Part shown: one piece after another, positions 37,401-48,650 of the stretch
How the letters are laid out: every line of letters begins with the position of its first letter
Numbering within the stretch: position 1 is the stretch's first letter
Origin: Escallonia rubra
Lineage: Eukaryota; Streptophyta; Magnoliopsida; Escalloniales; Escalloniaceae
Length of the DNA: 64,000 nt
Assembly: GCA_033065855.1 (NCBI GenBank)
Contig: JAVXUO010003006.1
Coordinates: 124,001-188,000, forward strand
Reading direction: 5' to 3'
The notes under the pieces: generated by a model
Database searches by the model: none
Seen by the model: the letters and a program-made list of their open reading frames with translations, nothing else
Told to the model about the DNA's origin: nothing
Translations under genes and position numbers: made by a program

Positions 37401-38303
37401 TGAAGCAGATATAGATATTGGGGAATATTGGATATGTTCAGTAATTGTATCTTCACCGAGATTTTCTTTTGCCACTTGCCCACCAAAACACGTGTCTCCA
37501 TTTCCATGGCTGCAGGGCCTAACTGTCAGTGTAGATTTTAGTCAGCGCACAATCATTCTTCACTGTGTTTCTGCCGGCGATACTATCGCCGGTTATGGTA
37601 GGGGTTCATCTTCCTCCGTTTCTTCTTCCAGTGGTTTCAAATCATCTTGTTCATCGCTCAATTGAATTTCATCAGGGTTAGATTCATAGTCTTCCTCTTG
37701 ATTCTGGATTTCCATATTATTCAAATCATCATTTTCATCGTCCCAATTCTCCAGATTGGCTAATATATCCGCAATGCCTGGTAACTGATCTTCTTCTTCA
37801 TTTTCTGCATTTTCTTCTATGCACTCTTTCATTTATTTATGGCTGCCTCACCTCCCTCCAGATGGACCAGATCCATATGGTTTAGATTGTTCATGTGTTG
37901 GCTCTAATTGATAGCATGTTCCATAGCTACATCAACATTCTGCTAAACTTCACCATGTATATGTGCCTCGTCTTCGTGGTTATCCGCTTGCTGCATCCCC
38001 TCCATTTGGTTAACATCTGTATTTTCTCCCATTTCCGACCTTGGTGAATTCGGGGTTGTTACGAATAATTCCGTATCACTGGAATTTTCAGAAGGATTTG
38101 GGGAGAATGCGTCATACATGTGGTTGAGATGAATTCCATGGCGGTCTCTGTTGATGTTGATTCCAGAAGTACGCTTCTGGTCAACCTTTATCGTTTCTAA
38201 GCTAAAAGTCGAGTTCTCACTTTGTCTTATTCATTCAATTCACTCAGACTCTCAACCCCAATGTTCAATCTTTTCTTTTATAACGGAGTCCCCGTTGAAA
38301 TAA

Positions 38304-39133
38304 GAGTGTGTTTCATAATGCAATTAAGTACTTAAAATTTAAAATTTTCAATAATTTTTAATTAAGTGCGTTTGATAACGCTAAATCTTATATCACTTAA
38401 AAAATTAAGTCCTACTAAAAATAGACTAAAATTTTAAGTCAAGTGGACTTACTTAATGCTGATCACTTAATTCAAAGTAAGATGGTTAAAAAAGTTATTT
38501 AACATTTTTTTACATAAAAAATAATAATTATCACTGTTATGTCGCTTCAATTAATTTGTTGACAACACCGTCTCCACTACAATACAAGTACCACCACAAC
38601 CATTATTTTCTTTTGTTATCACCACCACAATTACCATGACATAGTCACTATCACCACCACCACCGACACCACCACAAGGACACCGCCACCTCCACCATAC
38701 CGTCGTTGTTGTCACTACGTATGTTTTCGCCAAAATCACCTAAAGATCCACCACGCTACAACCACTGACCGCCATGTCGCTATTTTTCGCTATCATCACA
38801 ATTATCAACACCACGTCTTCATGCTCCATTACCGCCACCATTGACAGTTTTTTGTCGCCACCGCCACTCCATCGTCACTGCCACCACTACCACCATCAAC
38901 ATGATTTTAGCCTCCCCTCCAAAAAAAAAGTTACAAAGTACTTAAACAAATGAATAATTTTGGTAAAATGGATAAATTTGTAAATAAACAATTTTCAGTT
39001 ATCTGCTTTTGATTTACCAAACATGTTAACTTATTTTTCAGTAAAAATTCAGTCGCTTAAAGTTTTCAGTTTTACAAATTCAGTGCTTAACTTTTTCAGC
39101 ACTTAAATTTCAGTTTTATCAAACAGCCCCTAA
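38304..39133. mobile_element. Nonautonomous element with CCA array and imperfect terminal inverted repeats
   Basis: The left end GTGTTTCATAATGCAATTAA pairs imperfectly with the right end, whose minus strand starts GGGGCTGTTTGATAAAACTG. Between them lie AT-rich arms and a CCA array (about 38575-38890). TAAGA stands at both borders and may be a target duplication. LINE remnant 2 lacks this insert. Confidence 0.5.
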
Positions 39134-40099
39134 GACAAGTATGAAGTGTCTTCGTGTAACCACTTTCCGAACTCGCGTATTTCGCCTCGCTCATTTGGTA
39201 TCAAATTCAGGCAACAAGATAATGGGATGCAGCCTAAATAAAGGAAAGGAATCGGTTCACTTTCGCTTGTGGAAGGCCCATGCATAAATGAACCGAATTG
39301 GGAAATGCTCGCAATGTTTAGGAGAACATCGGTTAGCCTTCAAAGATGTAATTTGGGCAGTTCTTCTTATCATTGATTTTGGTAGTTTTCATGTCCGATT
39401 TTGCCGCACCTGAAACAAGCAGTAAACACGCGCTCATACGTGCATTTGAGAAGTTGCACTCACATGTTATCCGAATTTTGAATAAAAATTCCGGGGAGCA
39501 ATGGTTCGTCAACTAGAACTCGAACCTTGATTCTGAAGTAGTCACTGAATTTAGTTCTTCTCTCAGACTAATCGATTTTCAAAAGGTAGCCTGCCGCAAT
39601 GCCGATCATCACCGCTAGGTAATAATGATTACAATCCTTTGGAACGTTACTTACTTGCATCCATAGACCAGCAGTGATGAATTGTACAATTTTTTATATA
39701 ACAAGTGGATACCATGTAAGAACAAGGTGAGCATCAGAAGCAGATTGAAGGTGTTTTTGTGAGAGTTACAGGACCATCGAGTGTCCAGCACTCATTCACT
39801 CGCCTTTGAACGTTTATTTCCGAGAATTTTCTTGTATCATGGAAGATACCCAGTAGTAACTTGTCCTTGTCTTCACATGCGAATCGTAAGTCAATGTGGT
39901 GTTCTTCTCGGATGTTTCCTTCACAATACTGTTGGGAGAAATAAAGCACCTTGCGCGATTATCGGAAGTAAATGCTTGTGAATACTGGTAGGGCAAAGTG
40001 TTTTTGTGGTTGGTAGTAGAGTCAAGAGTTGGTAGGTGGAAGAAAGTTTCTAGTTGTGATGTGTTTGATTGGAATTCTGGGTTCTGGTGTGGTGGACCA

Positions 40100-40768
40100 T
40101 AATTGGAATTTGTTCTAAGTGTAAAAGAAGAGAAATATTTTTGGTGAAGTAATGATCCGATAAAGAAATATAAAAAAAATTAAAGTGTTATTTCGGACTT
40201 AAATTTGGGAAATCCACCTATTAAAGTAAAAGAAAAAGGAGAGAAGGGTATCTTATATTAGAGAATTCAAAACCTATTTCTGATTTCTTAGTAGGCAAGA
40301 TTAGAAGAGGAAAAAAAAACGTGTAACACAAAAATCTATTTCCTTAAAACATTGATAGATTGAATAATATAAGAAATGAGGGAATTATTTATTGCCGAGA
40401 ATAACTGAGATACTTACAAGTTATTTACCACAATGACCCTTTCCGAGAGGTTGTTTTTGAAGACTCTCGAAATTGCAATAATTTTCTCCTTTCACCTACA
40501 ATTATGGTACGACTATGGAAGATAGTTATTCACGGGAACATGGGGATGTTAATCGTGAAAAGGAAAAGTAAGAGAAAAAGACTTGACCTAGAAAGGATGT
40601 TAATCGAGAAGTAAAGTGACCCATTTTTCCACCGCTTCTTCTCTGTTGTAACTGTACATCACTGATTTGTGGCTCTCCTTTCCATCATTGATTTGTGTCT
40701 CGTCTTCCATATAAGGGGACTTTGTGGAAACAACAGGCCTTGCCAGGAACAATTCCGAGCAAGAGACA
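40100..40768 (+). promoter_or_regulatory. 5'-flank copy 2, with TATA box, upstream of stub D
   Basis: Shares the AAAGAAGAGAAATA... and GAGATACTTACAAGTTAT stretches with the other flanks and ends in TCTTCCATATAAGGGGAC (TATA at about 40708-40714), 55-60 bases before the ATG. The same TATA context precedes copy B (51266-51273) and stub E (44309-44316). Confidence 0.6.
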
Positions 40769-40886
40769 ATGGGTGAAAAGTCTCTTCGTCTCGGTACCAA
40801 GTTTATTTTGCACCTCATTCTACTTCTTTTCTGTCACGTTTGTTCCAAGTTTGCCTCCGCAGCAGCATTCTTGCCTCAAAGTGAAG
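40769..40886 (+). pseudogene. Stub D: isolated signal-peptide exon of the receptor family
   Basis: Starts MGEKSLRLGTKFILHLILL, continues [20 protein letters not shown] and ends at a GTATAT donor, as exon 1 of copy B does (118 versus 121 nt). Intron 1 sequence follows to about 41590, then LINE sequence; no exon 2 or later exon is found downstream. Promoter, start codon and donor are intact, so it might still be transcribed, but it cannot give a receptor. Confidence 0.8.
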
Positions 40887-41594
40887 GTATATTGGCCATC
40901 AACTCTCAAAGTCTTGATATACTTACGACTTGCTTTTGGTTCTTTGTTAATTGTTGGGATTGTGGCCTTTTTTTCACTAGCATGATCTCTCTCCTCTATA
41001 TTCTTACCGTAAGAAGTAGATCAGAATCATTCTCAACGAGTCTATAAAAGTGATCTTTTTTTTTATCGGGTTTGGCTGGAGACCAAAGATCTTGAGCAAC
41101 CGATCCGGCTAAACATCTTAAAAGATAAAGAAGTATCACTAATTTCTTCATGCTCGCTAAAAGTTCAAAAGAGAAATAAAAAATTTGAGGACGTTTCCTT
41201 ATGAAGTTTTGAATTTACAATCATACAGACAGAGATACTATTTTCACTGCTAATATATTCACACTCTTTCATCTGTAGATAAAATGACAACACTTGACAT
41301 TAAACTCATTATAACAACAACAAAAAAAGGTAAAAAACATATAATGGGGTAGAAATGACATTTTCATACAAACATTAGACGTTTATGCAAATACACAACC
41401 TAAGGCTTGTCAATGGATTTGATTAGGTTGGATTGGATCCATAATGGATTGAATCTGAACCACAACCAACAGTATGTTAGTTCCAAAACTTTGATAAAAT
41501 TGTATTTGGGACCCCCGTATGTTATCAAAGCTAGTTCGGTATCGGAGAAGTTTAGGAAGTTACAGCTAGGAAAACAATGTCAGTGTTTGACCTT

Positions 41595-41730
41595 CATTGG
41601 ATTAGATTATCAAAGATGTAATTTTGGTATAGGTTTGGACCCTGGATCCATACCAGTTCTTCGTATTATTGATTTTGGTAGTTTTCATGTCCGATTTTGC
41701 CGCACCTGAAACAAGCAGTAAACACGCGCT
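41595..41730 (-). mobile_element. LINE zinc-knuckle fragment joined to intron 1 of stub D
   Basis: CAAAGATGTAATTTTGGTAT, CCTGGATCCATACCAGTTCT and CCGATTTTGCCGCACCTGAA match 48410-48530 of LINE remnant 2 (gag zinc-knuckle part, minus strand). In copy B the same intron position continues with other sequence, so this is a junction between gene and LINE DNA. Confidence 0.75.
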
Positions 41731-42468
41731 CACACAAAATATCTACTATATTTGTTGATTTAATTAATTGCAAAATTAAGGACCCCGTTCAAAATAATGG
41801 TTGGGGATCTTTAGTAATATTAATGTGTTTAACATTAGTTTTTATAACTCTTATTATATTAGAAACACAATGCAATAAGGTGTCATGATTACATTTCTCG
41901 TCTCAGTTATAAATTATTATAACTCAGGATTCTGAGTCAAGCTCGAATAAGTTAATAAAATATTTTAAAAAGTTACAAAAAATGTATCAATGAATACCAC
42001 ATTTCAAGAAAAAAATAGAGATTTACATCTTATGAGAAAAAAAACTATTTCTGCTAAAACTATAATTGCAGTAGTAAGAAATTTTTAATATTTTATTTGT
42101 AACAGTTTCAAGTAACTTGTCAAAACTATATTACTATTAAGTTTTTTTAGTGGCCCAATTTGATTCATATAAAAACCAAGTCTATTAGCTTGAAAAGTTA
42201 GGTTAAGACTACTCTGCAAAATTATTTAGACATAAAAGTTAGGATTCTATCAAAATTTAAATTAATTATTGGATCACGTTTTAATTTTATATCTCATAAG
42301 TTATTTTTTGGGTCTATGGATTTTAATTTTCATATTAAAAAACGCTTTCAAGAATATAATTGTCAAAACAAAGTCTTAATAAATTAGTAAATTTATGAGA
42401 TAGAGTTTTAGAATGATTAGAATTGGTTTTTAAATTAATTTTTTTCTTGTAAATCGAAAGTATTATTT

Positions 42469-42513
<45 letters not shown>

Positions 42514-42654
42514 TTTTTATATTCATATTAGAGAGTAGTTTTGAAGATACAATAGCGAATATTAAGTCCTAATAAGTTAGTATAATGTTAAGGTTGAGTT
42601 TGAGAATTATTAGAATTAGTTTTTGAATTTTAAGGATATAATTGTCAAAAAGAA
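41731..42654. other. AT-rich stretch without genes
   Basis: Very AT-rich, with an AT microsatellite at 42474-42511. No open frame of interest and no repeat ends recognised. Confidence 0.55.
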
Positions 42655-44368
42655 GTCTTAATGAGATACTTACAAGTATTCACGATAATGACCCTTTCGG
42701 AAGGATTTTTAAAGACTCTCGAAATTGCAATAACTTTCTCCTTTCACCTATAATTAGATAGGTAAAGTTATCTATAATGCCAATAGAACGGTACATCGTA
42801 AGAGTAAAGGATATTTTTGGTTGCAATAGGAATTGTAATCGAAGACTAGGTTGCTGAATATAGTCGGTGAAATTTTTTGCAAAATTTTTGTATGACTAAT
42901 TTAACGATCTTTTAAAATTTTAGGTTCATTAATTACATGAAAGTGTTGTCGACCATTAATTGTCATATCTGTATTTGAAACTGTACACTTCTTTTATAAA
43001 AGTCTTTTATACCTTGACGTTAATCGCTTTGCATCGAACATTTTTGGTGAGATAGTGCACTTATCATTTGGCAATTCTTTACCAATGACCAAATTGGAAA
43101 AACTTTTCAAAGTTCCAAAATAAGTTATGAGCGTAAACATAACGTTCCGAACTGAAGTTGTTATTTATGACTTTTAAGTATCAAAATGTTACAGAAAAAC
43201 ACGTCGTACGGAGAGTAATAATTTAAGAAGAGTGACACGACATTAAGAAAGATCAATCTGGTCAACAATTGTGACTCGTGTTCAACTAACATATCTAATT
43301 CTTCACCACAACAAATTTGACCTCTATGGACTTCATCCGCTGCACTGAGTTGAACCTTGAGGGAAAAAGGTCACCACCAAGAAAAGTTGTCAATGCCAAG
43401 ACTCTAGAAATTGCAATAACTTTCTTTATTATCATCAACATCCCTCTGTTATTCGGGACACCAGAGGGACGCTGATGGTAATAAAAAAAAAGTAAGAGAG
43501 AAGATGGTTTAACGTGAGATTGGCCATTTGGCCATGTTCATATCTCTTCTTTTCTGTGGAAAAATTGGATTGCCGAGCTAGCAAGCAATAATTGGCTTAT
43601 AACCATGGTTGGGTCACTACAACTAATTCAGCTTTATGTGGCCCAAGTTGCAATCAAGTTCTTCCACACTTACCTAAGGAGTGGCATGTCACTTTACACT
43701 GAAAAGGTAATATTGCTGGAGCCCGGAGTCCCTTTTCCACACCCCCCCCCCCCCCCCCAATTTTTGAGATTTCTTTTTTAATTTTTTATACAAATAATAT
43801 TCATATTTAACATTTTTATAAAAATACTATTATATCGTAAAAGTAATTAATGTTTTATTGTAATTCTAACTCTTTGTATCGTCGGCCGTCATAATCTTTT
43901 TCTTTCTCATTCTTTTGCTCAATTTTCATTCTTTCAAATTTTAAATTTTCAGATAACGAAAAAATTTGAATGATCAAGGTTAGTTCTTTTTTTTTATTAG
44001 TTTAAATTATTGTAAAATGTTAACTTATGCAGGCACTATTGTACTCATATAATCACATTAATAATACATCTATACAATAAGCGTTAAGCCTCATTCATGC
44101 AAGATTCGTAATTCGTTGTTGATTCACCTTAGCAAGTTAAATAAATCACTATGAATAGTAAATTAAAATGATTAATAGTCAATTGAATAATTTCTTATGC
44201 ATTTAACGTATTCAATGAGTGACGCTAATTATAATATGATCAAAAAAATTTACTCCTTATTTTTCCCCCTCGATTAGATTTTCTGGATCCGGCCTCTGTC
44301 TTTTCTTCTATATAAGGGAAATCTGTGGAAAAGAACAGGCCTTGCCAGGAACATTCTGAGCAAGAGAC
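42655..44368 (+). repeat. 5'-flank copy 3, upstream of stub E
   Basis: 42655-43740 parallels 34610-35720, including a degraded version of the hairpin. It runs into a poly-C tract (43743-43759), then AT-rich DNA of unknown origin (43760-44270). From about 44280 the proximal promoter reappears: CTTCTATATAAGGGAAATC, then GGCCTTGCCAGGAACA just before the ATG. Confidence 0.65.
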
Positions 44369-44454
44369 ATGGACAGAAAAATCTCTTCCTCTCAGCACGA
44401 AACTTATTTTGCACCTCACTCTACTTCTCCTTTTCTACCACGCTTGTTCCAAGT
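44369..44454 (+). pseudogene. Stub E: signal-peptide exon broken by LINE sequence
   Basis: The DNA is clearly homologous to exon 1 of copy B (ATTTTGCACCTCACTCTACT, then a TGTTCCAAG), but indels shift the frame, so it reads MDRKISSSQHETYFAPHS instead of a hydrophobic signal. After TTGTTCCAAG (44454) it changes abruptly into LINE sequence. Not functional. Confidence 0.75.
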
Positions 44455-47400
44455 GATTGGAAATGTGCCATTTGCGTCCTCCAAAGAGACTATGGTATTC
44501 CGGCTTCTCCTGATGAGGGTTGCTGAATGGAAAAAAATTGTGTTCTCCCAATTTTAACCGAAGTATCTTAGCTTTTTGAGCTCATAACACCTCTTCACAT
44601 TCAAGTAACCAATCCAGTTTTTTGTGGACATTCTTTCCTAATATTTGAGCATCATCATTTGGTAAAAGGGATTGGAAATAACTCGATCATCTGTTGTTTT
44701 GTCTCTTTGATCTGCCATCAAGATTGCCAAATCTTGTTTTGTTCTAGCAAATGAGAAGATTCATCTAATGTTTGTCCCATCGAGTTCATTTAAAGAGGGG
44801 GACCAGTTACCTCAAGTGACCAGGCTTCAGCAATGACTGCTTTTCCTTGTGGGTGTTTAAGCCACATTGTTTCAAATCATTTAGGTCGGGGAGTAAAAGT
44901 AGATTCTGGTCTAGTATCTAGTAATAAAGGGGTATGATCGGAAGATTGAATACCCAGATTAGAGACTGTAGCTTTTGGGAATTGGATCATCCAATTAGAA
45001 TTCGCATTGTATCTATTAAGTCCCTCGTATGTACACGAGAGGTTCTCTTGGTTGTTTGTCCATGTGAAAGCTGTGCCCACCCACTTAATATCAATTAAGA
45101 ATAATTGCCGGATAAATTCAGCTAGAAAGATGTGCCCAGGAATTGACATAAAATTGCGACCAGTCTTATCGGCCGTGGATAAAACTTAGTTGAAATCGCC
45201 GATCATCAACAGTGGTTGGGTAATTTTGATAAGGATGGAAAGAAGACTATGGTATTCTGCTTTCCTTTGGCCAGGTTTGGTTGCCCATAAATGAATCCAG
45301 CCACCCAAGGTTGATCCTTTCCCTCTTGCACTTCTAACAGAATTAAGTGTTTATTCTTGAAAAGGATGGATCCTTTCACTTCCTCCGTCCGTGCCTAGCA
45401 CTCCTGATGAATCTACTCCAGTGGTGGTAGAATAATCAAGTTTACAAAAACGTGGGTTTATAAGGTTAAAGGGAAGCTTGGTTTCTTGAAGGAATATACA
45501 AGTTGGTCGATGAACGCCGGCCAATTTTAATGTTGCGTGAACTGTGCTGGTTTGACTAAACCCTCTACAGTTCCAGCTGAAAAGCTTTATAGAGCACGAA
45601 GGGGTTGCAAAGGGGCAACTCCCGAAACCCTGTACTCATTCTGAGATTTCCTTGTAATTGGATTGCCCATGAAAGGAATATCTCTTTATTGAACCGGTCT
45701 TTTGTTACCGGTGTAAGCTGTATCATCTTGAAGTACACTGTTTAAGAAACTTCTGTCATCCAGAAACAACGTCTTTCGCTCAAGGCATTGTTAGTATCCC
45801 CATTCATGCCCGGTTCATCAACTTTACTAAGTTCTGTTGCTGGAGCAACCATCTTGTTAGTATCCCCATTCCTCGCCAGTCGTACGGTCATCACCCTCCT
45901 TCTCGTCTTCAAATTTAGGCAACGCGTCAAATTTGGGGGCGGTAAATTTCTTCCTCCACTGGTGATAATCATTAGGTCCTTGCGAATTTGCTGCATCACT
46001 TCATCTATGCTGTTGTTTTGGTCCAAGGGAGGCTTGGCGTGAGGTCTCTGTGTATTCTAGTTGGTGATAGTGAGGATGAGATCATTTTGCATGCGAGCAA
46101 ATTGTTGGCGAGTAAAGGCAGATGATGGATAAGGGGCGATGGATTTGGACTGATCATTCGGGTTCCCTACATGGTAATCCTTCTGTTCACTTGACCTGGA
46201 TGAAAAGGAAATTCAGTAACTCAGTTGTTTTTTGAATGTTTCGTGATTCTTCAGGGGGTTTTGGGATGGTATCAAGATACACGGTCGGTTGTGTTAATGG
46301 AAAGGCAGAGAAATGAGTCGGTCCAAGTTGTTTGTAGAGAAGAAGGGTCCATTGGGTAAAAACAATTTTGCATGTTAGGCCAACATTGTAAGCCCAAAGT
46401 CTGATAGCCTCAAAATAAACTTAGCAAGGCGGCATTGGAGTGGGCCTTCAGTCTCAGCAGGTTGTAAAGGCCGGGAGTTGGGGTATGGGGTATTTTGGAC
46501 TCTAGGTTTGGAGTGGGAATCGGGTGAAACATAGGTGGATGATCCGCATAGATATTCAATAATTGCCTGTATCTTATTAATAAGATTTTATTTCAAATAC
46601 TCAAATTTTGTTATTTTGAACATTTAAAAGAGGATTTGGAATTAGATTTCATGGGATTTGACTGGATTTGGTATGAAATTTGATGAAAAATAGTCGGATT
46701 TCTTTGGAATTGGATTTGCTTGTATTAAAAGTACTTATTTACCTATCTTACCCTTTTTTTTATCTCTCCAACAATGAGTACATCACAACTGTCTTCATTG
46801 TCGCTACTGCCACTTCATTTTTACTACCACCACCTATACCACTACTGCCGCCGCCACCGTCCCCTTTAGTGCCACCACTACCATCGCTGCCACCACCACT
46901 ACCTCCACACCACCACCGCCGCTACTGCTACCACCACTACCACTACTGCCACAACGACCGCCACCACAACTGCCATTGCTGCCACCGCCACTACCGCTAC
47001 CGCCGCCGCCACTAACAGCACCACTGTTGCCACCATCACCACCATTACCACCGCCGCCACCACTATTGCTACCACCACCACCACTGCCACTAATACTGCC
47101 ACCACTATCGCCTCCGCCATCACTATTGTCGCCGCTATTGTCACCGTTATCACTGTCGTCGCTACCACTACTGCCATTAGTGTCACTATTGACGTCACTT
47201 AACCACCGCAAGTTACACCTCAATACCATTAATACCATCATTACCATTAATTGACCACCCCACAACTATCGCTATCCAGTGTGGTGTCGTCACCCCACCA
47301 TCATGTGGTGGCACTAATACACTTGACATCACTTATTATAATTCGTTTTTCATCATAAGTCAATGATATAATTGTCAACAAAATTATTATCTTTCCATTT

Positions 47401-48650
47401 CTTATGTTCTCCGAACACAAATAAAAATTCAGCAATTTGAAAGTAATTTGAATTCCCTTCCGTCCTAACAAAATTCAATTCCGAATTTGAAATAGATATA
47501 GATAATGGGGGATATTGGATATGTTCAGTAATTGTATCTTCACCGAGATTTTCTTTTGCCACTTGCCCGCAAAAACACGTGTCTCCATTTCCATGGCTGC
47601 AGGGCCTAGCTGTCAGTGTAGGGTTTAGGTTTACAGCTACCACTAGGATTACCTGTGATGTTTCTGTCAGATTAGTCAGCGCGCAATCATTCTTCACCGT
47701 GTTTTCCGCCGGCGATACTATCGTCACCACTGTCGCCGGTGATGGTAAGGGTTCATCTTCCTCCGTTTCTTCTTCCGGTGGTTTCAAATCATCTTGTTCA
47801 TCGCTCAATTGAATTTCATCAGGGTTAGATTCATAGTCATCCGCTTGATTCTGGATTTCCATATCATCCAAATCATCATTTTCCAATTCTCCAGATTGGC
47901 TTATATATCCGCAATGTCTGGTAACTGGTCTTCTTCTTCATTTTCGTCTATTTGATTCAGTTCAAAGTCTATGCTGGGGATATGCAATCCTTCATTTACG
48001 GCTGCCTCACCTCCCTCCAGATGGACCAAATCCATATGGTTTAGATTGTTGATGTGTTTGCCCTGATTGATAGCCTGTTCCATAGCTACATCCACATTTT
48101 GCTAAACTTCACCGTGTATCTGTGCCTCGTCTTCTTGGTTATCCGCTTGCTGCATCCCCTCCATTTGGTTAACATCTGTATTTTCTCCCATTTCCGACCT
48201 TGGTGAATTCGGGGCTGTTACGAATAATTCCGTATCACTGGATGTTGATTCGAGAAGTACGGTTCTAGTCCATTCGGTGTCAAATTCAGGCAACAAGATA
48301 ATGGGATGCAGCCGAAATAAAGGAAAGGAATCGATTCACTTTCGCTTGTGGAAGGCCCATCCATGAATGAACCGAATTGGGAAATGCTTGCAATGTGTAG
48401 GGTAGCCTTCAAAGATGTAATTTTGGTATTGGTTTGGACCCTGGATCCATACCAGTTCTTCTTATAATTGATTTTGGTAGTTTTCATGTCCGATTTTGCC
48501 GCACCTGAAACAAGCAGTAAACACGCGCTCATACATGCATTTGAGAAGTTGCACTCCCATGTTATTCGGATTTTGAATAAAAAATCCGGGGAGCAATGGT
48601 TCGTCAACTAGAACTCGAACCTTGATTCTGAAGTAGTCACTGAATGATGT
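44455..48650 (-). mobile_element. LINE remnant 2: gag zinc knuckle and APE endonuclease
   Basis: From high to low coordinates on the minus strand: RVLVDEPLLPGFFIQNPN and CFRCGKIGHENYQ (about 48460-48640), acidic linkers (47353-48240), an inserted CCN element (46580-47490), then the endonuclease: SWNCRGF (45563-45585), IFLQETKLPF, IGDFN (about 45190-45205), WVGTAFTWTNN and SDHTPLLL (about 44925-44945), followed by MWLKHPQGKAV and frame-broken sequence up to 44455. GDFN and SDH are catalytic landmarks of APE-type endonucleases. A stop follows GDFN; the reverse transcriptase is missing. A pseudogene-grade fragment. Confidence 0.8.
46580..47490. mobile_element. Nonautonomous element with CCN array, inside LINE remnant 2
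   Basis: Second copy of the element at 36440-37400, with the same arms (GGAATTAGATTTCAT left; AAAATTCAATTCCGAATTTG right) and a CCA/CCG/CTA array at about 46800-47320. The position relative to the LINE is the same in both copies, so the LINE with its insert was duplicated as one piece. Confidence 0.5.

Larger units (their letters stand above)
36310..40010 (-). mobile_element. LINE remnant 1 (gag-like ORF1 part), with nested insertions
   Basis: The minus strand contains, from about 39960 down, a gag-like N-terminal part (LRFACEDKDKLLLGIF), then VRVLVDEPLLPG- and CFRCGKIGHE-type sequence (about 39390-39560), the usual plant LINE ORF1 zinc-knuckle region, here with the fourth ligand replaced (Asn instead of Cys). 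Further down come acidic segments such as DEIQLSDEQDDLKP (37593-37832). It parallels remnant 2 (46470-48640). Two other elements sit inside (36440-37400 and 38304-39133). Endonuclease and reverse transcriptase are absent. Stops and shifts make it non-functional. Confidence 0.65.

Noticed and set aside
41407..41709. Open frame of 100 codons, repeated at 51965-52222
   Set aside because: It lies in intron 1 of stub D and copy B, and the two versions diverge through frameshifts; no coding features.
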